NCBI GenBank assembly: GCA_013298625.1
Contig: JAAFIF010000006.1
Span: 1-64,000, forward strand
Source of the DNA: Myxococcales bacterium
GTDB taxonomy: Bacteria > Myxococcota_A > Polyangia > Polyangiales > Ga0077539
Direction of reading: 5' to 3'
Length of the DNA stretch: 64,000 bases
Below, piece after piece: positions 60,112 to 64,000 of this stretch. The notes beneath the pieces were generated by a model. That model saw nothing but the letters and a program-made list of their open reading frames with translations. It did no database searches and had not been told where the DNA came from. Made by a program: the position numbers and the translations under genes. Within the stretch, counting starts at the first letter, position 1, and each line of letters opens with the position of its first letter.

Positions 60112-61502
60112 TCCGCGCCCTGCAGACGCTGCGTCGCCGCGTGGCCTTCGCGACCGCTGCGCTGGTCCTGATGGTGGGCCTCGCGCTGATCATGACGTCG
60201 CTCTACTCCGTGGCGCGTCTGCGCGCGACGCGCGTGAGCGACTTCGTCCGGCTGCTCGCGAAGGACCGTGACGCCTTCGCGTGCGCCCGAGATCCTCGGC
60301 GCTTCGGGATGTTCATGGCGGACGGCTCGAGCGTGCACGCGTACGATCGCCGCACGGGGATCAGCGCGAACCCCAGCTCTCCGCCGATCGATCACGATCT
60401 GTTGCGGGACATCCAGCGGGGCGAGAGCGTCTCGATTCGCTCCAACGTGCTCGCCGGCCGAGGGATCATCGTGATCGCCGTCGAGCAGCCGGCGCCGTGC
60501 GACACGTTTCAGCTTCGCTGGGCGGCGACGAGCGAGCTGAAGCTGCGAACGACGCTGAGCTTCGCGGTCATCCTCGCGTTCGGAATCGCCGCTGCCGTGG
60601 CGGGCGGCGCGCTGTGGGTCGTTCGTCCTCTGCTGCGCCGGCTCTCGCACGCCTCGTCGCTCGCCGGCCGCGTGGGCCGCTCGGACGCGGTGATGGACAG
60701 CGCCCCGACCGGCTCGCGCGCGGTGGTCCAAGACGAGCTCACCGAGGTCGAGACCGCGCTGCGCGAGGCGCACACGCGCATCCTCGACGACCGCGCGCAG
60801 ATCGAGAGCAAAAACAGGGCGCTCGCAGAGCACCTCGCGGACGTCGCGCACGACCTCAAGACCCCTCTGTCGTCGCTGCAGCTTCGGCTCGAAGCGCTGA
60901 GCGCCAGCGCGTCGCGCGACCCCGAGCTCGCAGAGTCCGCAGCGCAAGCGCTGGCCGACGTCGTGTACCTCGACAGCCTCGTGGCGAACTTGCGCGTGGC
61001 CTCTGAGCTCGAAGAGCAATCGCGTCGGGTGGTCGAGCTCGACCTCGGAGCGCTGCTCGAGCGCTGCATCGCCAGGGTTTCTCCGCTGGCGCGACGCAAG
61101 TCCATCGAGCTCGCCTGCGCGCGGCCCGACGAGCCCGTGCTCATCGGGGCAGACGTGTTGCACGTCGAGCGCGCGCTGATGAACCTCTTGCAAAACGCCG
61201 TGGCGCACCACGACGCGCCCGCGGGCGAAGGGCACGTGGCGGCGGTGCTCTCGGTGCGCGACGGCGCGTGGGAGCTCGCGATCATCGACGACGGGCCGGG
61301 GGTGCCTCCGGCGGCGCTCCCGACCATCGCCGAGCGTCGCAAGCGCGGGCGCAGCGGCGACGGTGAAGGCCTCGGCCTCGCGATCGTCGCGGCGGTGTGC
61401 GAGCGCGAGGGCGTCGCGCTCTCGTGGGTGCGCGAAGCGCCGCGCGGATTGCGCGTTGTGCTGCGGGCGCCCCTTTCACAATCGGCCGCGGCGCAAGTAT
61501 AG
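60108..61502 (+). CDS. Sensor histidine kinase
   Basis: 464 residues from TTG 60108. There are two membrane helices (AFATAALVLMVGLALIMTSLY and LSFAVILAFGIAAAVAGGAL) around a 120-residue periplasmic sensor. H248 lies in the H-box DVAHDLKTPLSSLQLRLEAL. The HATPase domain has NLLQNAVAHHD (N-box), DDGPGVPPAALPTIAERRKRGRSGDGEGLGLAIVAAV (G-boxes). It is the cognate of the adjacent regulator; the signal is unknown but the neighbours suggest membrane lipid or respiratory state. Confidence 0.92.
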   Translation: MIRALQTLRRRVAFATAALVLMVGLALIMTSLYSVARLRATRVSDFVRLLAKDRDAFACARDPRRFGMFMADGSSVHAYDRRTGISANPSSPPIDHDLLRDIQRGESVSIRSNVLAGRGIIVIAVEQPAPCDTFQLRWAATSELKLRTTLSFAVILAFGIAAAVAGGALWVVRPLLRRLSHASSLAGRVGRSDAVMDSAPTGSRAVVQDELTEVETALREAHTRILDDRAQIESKNRALAEHLADVAHDLKTPLSSLQLRLEALSASASRDPELAESAAQALADVVYLDSLVANLRVASELEEQSRRVVELDLGALLERCIARVSPLARRKSIELACARPDEPVLIGADVLHVERALMNLLQNAVAHHDAPAGEGHVAAVLSVRDGAWELAIIDDGPGVPPAALPTIAERRKRGRSGDGEGLGLAIVAAVCEREGVALSWVREAPRGLRVVLRAPLSQSAAAQV

Positions 61503-61513
61503 ACAGCCCTGCC

Positions 61514-62629
61514 ATGGCCTCCCCGATTGCGCCGCTCGACCCCACGTCTGGCTCGATGAACGACCGTTCTTCGCTCGAATCGCCCGCTTCTGGCGCCTCG
61601 TCGTACGCGAGCGCGATCGCGCGCTGGCTCTTCGTGTGCGCGTTCTTCGTCGCCGCGATGGTCGCGGTCGGGGGCTACACGCGCTTGTCGCACGCGGGCC
61701 TCTCGATCACCGAGTGGAAGCCGGTCACCGGCGCGCTCCCGCCGCTCTCGCACGAAGCGTGGATGGGCGAGTACGCGAAGTACCGCAATTCACCAGAGTT
61801 TCGTCTCGTTCACCACTGGATGTCCCTCGAGGACTTCAAAGGGATCTTCTGGATCGAGTGGGCGCACCGGCTGCTCGGCCGGATCACGGGACTCGCTGTG
61901 TTCGTTCCGCTGCTCTACTTCGTGAAGAAGAAGGCGCTGTCGGGGCGTCGGTTGGGCGCAGTGCTCGCGGTGTTCGCGCTGGGCGGTTTGCAGGGTTTTC
62001 TCGGCTGGTTCATGGTCGCCTCGGGCCTCGTCCGCGACCCCAACGTGAGCCACTTTCGCCTCACGGCGCACCTGCTGCTCGCGCTCTTGATCTTCGTCGC
62101 GCTCGTCGCGCTCGGCCTGCGCATCGGCGACGAAGCGCCCGACGCGCGCCCGCGCGACGCGCTGCCCCGCGTGCGCACGATGGCGTTCGCCTCGCTCGCT
62201 GCCGCGTTCGTGACGATCACCTGGGGAGGGCTCGTCGCGGGGCTGAAGGCGGGGCTCGTGTGCGCGACCTTCCCGTTGATGCACGGCAAAGTGATCCCGG
62301 ACAACTTGTTCACGCTCTCTCCCGCAGCGGCAAACCTCGTGAACAACGCGCTCGCCGTGCAGTTCGTTCATCGCTCGCTCGCGTACACCACGGCGACCGT
62401 CGTGCTCGCGACCGCGCTCACCACGCTGAAGACCGTCGGCGTCACGCCGCCTGTGCGCAACGCCGCGTGGGCGCTCGTCGTCGCGGTCGGCGTTCAGATC
62501 ACGCTCGGCGCGCTCACGGTCCTCACGCACGTCCAGAAGCACACCGCGCTCGCACACCAGTGCAACGCGCTGCTCATCATCGTGAGCGCGCTCGTCCTCG
62601 CGCACCGCGCGAAGCGCCTGGCGAAGTAG
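61514..62629 (+). CDS. ctaA: Haem A synthase (Cox15/CtaA)
   Basis: 371-residue inner-membrane haem O monooxygenase, giving haem A for cytochrome aa3-type oxidases. GGYTRLSHAGLSITEWKPVTGALPP, the family signature, is at about residue 55. EWAHRLLGRITGL and FVHRSLAYTT hold conserved His ligands, and HFRLTAHLLLALL and HVQKHTALAHQ hold the others. It has about eight membrane helices. It follows the histidine kinase stop by 11 bp and is probably co-transcribed, linking haem A production to the two-component system. Confidence 0.93.
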   Translation: MASPIAPLDPTSGSMNDRSSLESPASGASSYASAIARWLFVCAFFVAAMVAVGGYTRLSHAGLSITEWKPVTGALPPLSHEAWMGEYAKYRNSPEFRLVHHWMSLEDFKGIFWIEWAHRLLGRITGLAVFVPLLYFVKKKALSGRRLGAVLAVFALGGLQGFLGWFMVASGLVRDPNVSHFRLTAHLLLALLIFVALVALGLRIGDEAPDARPRDALPRVRTMAFASLAAAFVTITWGGLVAGLKAGLVCATFPLMHGKVIPDNLFTLSPAAANLVNNALAVQFVHRSLAYTTATVVLATALTTLKTVGVTPPVRNAAWALVVAVGVQITLGALTVLTHVQKHTALAHQCNALLIIVSALVLAHRAKRLAK

Positions 62630-63026
62630 CGAACGGCGCGCTCGCGTGGAGGGGGCGCGGCATCGAAGCTGGCTGGGGCGCGGCATCGAAGCTGGCTGGG
62701 GCGCGCCATCAAGCTGGCGCGCTTGCGCGTGGCAGAGCCAACGAGCGCCCTGGCATTCGCCAGGGCTTAGGCAACTCGGTTCTCCCTCTGAAGCACCAGC
62801 GCTTCTTCACCGTGCTGCGCCCGACGCGCCCACGTTTACGTGCCTCAGCTCGGGCTTCATGCCCGAGCGCTTGTCGGCAGCACGCAAGCGCGCCAGCTTG
62901 CTGGCGCGCGGAGGCGCACTCCCTGTGCGCGCAATCACACGGTGTAGGCGACGAGCGCCGCATAAACCTTACGCTGACCGATTATCCCTATTGTGTCTGC
63001 GCCAGACGCGGGGTCTGTGTTTCTGG
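62630..63026. repeat. Hairpin-rich repeat region downstream of ctaA
   Basis: 397 non-coding bases. A 23-bp unit (GGGGCGCGGCATCGAAGCTG plus GCT) is tandemly repeated at 62652-62674 and 62675-62697, with a degenerate third copy. An 18-bp inverted repeat, 62710-62727 with 62883-62900 (perfect), encloses further perfect hairpins: GCCCTGGC/GCCAGGGC near 62747-62766, CACGT/ACGTG near 62831-62842 and GCTCGGGC/GCCCGAGC near 62848-62868. GCGCGCCAG/CTGGCGCGC overlaps the right arm at 62889-62910. The last 100 bases before the next gene are less structured and probably hold its promoter. Confidence 0.7.
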
Positions 63027-64000
63027 ATGCTGCATTTGTTGCTTCGAACACGCCGCGCGCGCGTCGCGACCGCGGTGTTCGCGCTGGGCGCGCTCGGCTC
63101 GAGCTGTCGCAGCCCTGCCACACAAATTCAACTCGTGATGGACACCGACGCCGACCGCGCGAGGCCGATGACCGTCGAGGTCCTCTCGTTCGCCGGTCGC
63201 GTCCCGCCCTCTGAGCTCGCGATGCGCGCGCTCACGCGGGTCGACGGGATCACCCGGTTTCAACGCAACGCCGCGGGGCAGGGCTCGTTCACCGCGGGCG
63301 AGACGATCGGCGTCCTGCCGACGCCTGGATGGCTCGAGAGCACCGCCGCCGACCGCGCCCTCGTCACGCTCTGGATCCGCGCCACGTTCGCGGCCACCGA
63401 TCGATCGCCCGAGGTGCGCTCGGACCGCGTGGCGCAGATGTTCTTCGTGCGAAATCGCAGCGGAACAGCGCGCGTCGTGCTTCCCATCCGCTGCGGCGAT
63501 CCCTCCGTCGGCTGCATCTCGGTGGCCGCCTCGCAGTGCACCGTCAGCGTTCGCTGCCGCGAGCAAAACGCCACGTGCGGCGACCAGGGCGAGTGCGTCT
63601 CTCCCGAGCTCTCGGTGGACTACGGCGACGACGCGGGCGCAGGCGACGCTGGCACAGCCGTCGACGCGAGCTCGGGGCGCGCGATCGACAACGACGGTTC
63701 TGTCAGCGATTCTTCAGTCGATTCTTCGCTGTTGCCGGACGCGTCCGCGACGGACAGCGCGATGGACGTCGCCGAAGACAGCTCGGCGGGCGGCGGGGAC
63801 AGCGCGACGGCCGCGAGCGACGCGGCTGTGAGCGACGCGGTTGCAGAGGCCGCCACGGACGCCGCGCCCGACGTGATCGACGTGATTTCTCCCTGCGATC
63901 CGCCTTCTCGAACGCGGTGCGACGGCGTGTGCGTCGACCTCGCGACGAGCGTCGATCACTGCGGAGCCTGCGGCAACGCGTGCCCCAGCGGCGCCAACGC
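63027..64000 (+). CDS. Cys-rich exported lipoprotein (truncated by window edge)
   Basis: An open frame from ATG 63027 runs to the window end without a stop, giving at least 324 residues. The signal MLHLLLRTRRARVATAVFAL ends in a lipobox LGSSC (Cys at residue 27). Residues about 40-150 form a beta-rich domain (MTVEVLSFAGRVPPSEL, ALVTLWIRATFAATDRS), then come Cys pairs (CISVAASQCTVSVRCREQNATCGDQGEC). A long Ser/Asp/Ala linker leads to CDGVCVDLATSVDHCGACGN, the start of a repeat type common in myxobacterial surface proteins. A downstream ATG at 63138 would lose the signal. Confidence 0.8.
   Translation, partial: MLHLLLRTRRARVATAVFALGALGSSCRSPATQIQLVMDTDADRARPMTVEVLSFAGRVPPSELAMRALTRVDGITRFQRNAAGQGSFTAGETIGVLPTPGWLESTAADRALVTLWIRATFAATDRSPEVRSDRVAQMFFVRNRSGTARVVLPIRCGDPSVGCISVAASQCTVSVRCREQNATCGDQGECVSPELSVDYGDDAGAGDAGTAVDASSGRAIDNDGSVSDSSVDSSLLPDASATDSAMDVAEDSSAGGGDSATAASDAAVSDAVAEAATDAAPDVIDVISPCDPPSRTRCDGVCVDLATSVDHCGACGNACPSGAN

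Overview
The window is about 70% GC and reads as the chromosome of a myxobacterium-like bacterium (Myxococcota, Polyangia-type). The signs are many secreted lipoproteins with Asp/Ala/Gly-rich linkers, MopE-type CNGxDDDCDG repeats, a DUF4388 response regulator, a Ser/Thr kinase with HRD-V-S active site, paired DUF1552/DUF1592 proteins and DUF2330. The lineage is inferred from protein families only. No rRNA, tRNA, CRISPR array, insertion sequence or phage gene was seen.

Layout. 1-13.2 kb: a truncated Gly/Pro/Gln-rich protein, a DUF4388 regulator, DUF362, YbeY, an HU-type protein with a terminator, an envelope protein, rhodanese, a COG3541-like nucleotidyltransferase, a large EF-hand-like membrane protein and a two-module Clp-like AAA+ ATPase. 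13.3-15.3 kb: a fatty-acid desaturase, then a 1.08-kb non-coding region with three nested-hairpin cassettes. 15.3-36.9 kb: Maf, LivJ/LivH-type transporter parts, several exported proteins, an MBL-fold lipoprotein, DUF2330, a propeller/di-haem protein, a Ser/Thr kinase, a hydroxylase, a TetR/SDR divergent pair with two matching operators, Cys-rich lipoproteins, GatB and a GNAT acetyltransferase. 36.9-45.5 kb: a 47-bp inverted repeat, then a minus-strand operon of VTC-domain protein, beta-barrel, response regulator, histidine kinase, DUF4956 membrane protein, two lipoproteins and an exported dikinase-like protein. 45.5-64 kb: DinG-type helicase, kelch-like lipoprotein, exported hydrolase, DUF808, the DUF1552/DUF1592 pair, more Cys-rich lipoproteins, a hydroxylase/two-component/haem A synthase operon, a hairpin-rich repeat and a truncated lipoprotein.

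The most unusual element is the non-coding array at 14313-15262. Three cassettes share conserved blocks, but in each one the outer stem, an 8-bp hairpin and a 30-bp hairpin stem have different sequences and remain complementary. The long hairpin is always exactly 30 bp, a 28-nt loop and 30 bp, with perfect pairing. An AGC follows the outer stem, and 220-228 nt lie between the outer-stem arms, close to the size of myxobacterial retron msr-msd RNAs of the Mx162 type. There is no reverse transcriptase in the window. My leading hypothesis is a tandem array of RT-less retron-like cassettes with diversified msd hairpins served in trans. The structure is read directly from the sequence; the retron assignment is inference.
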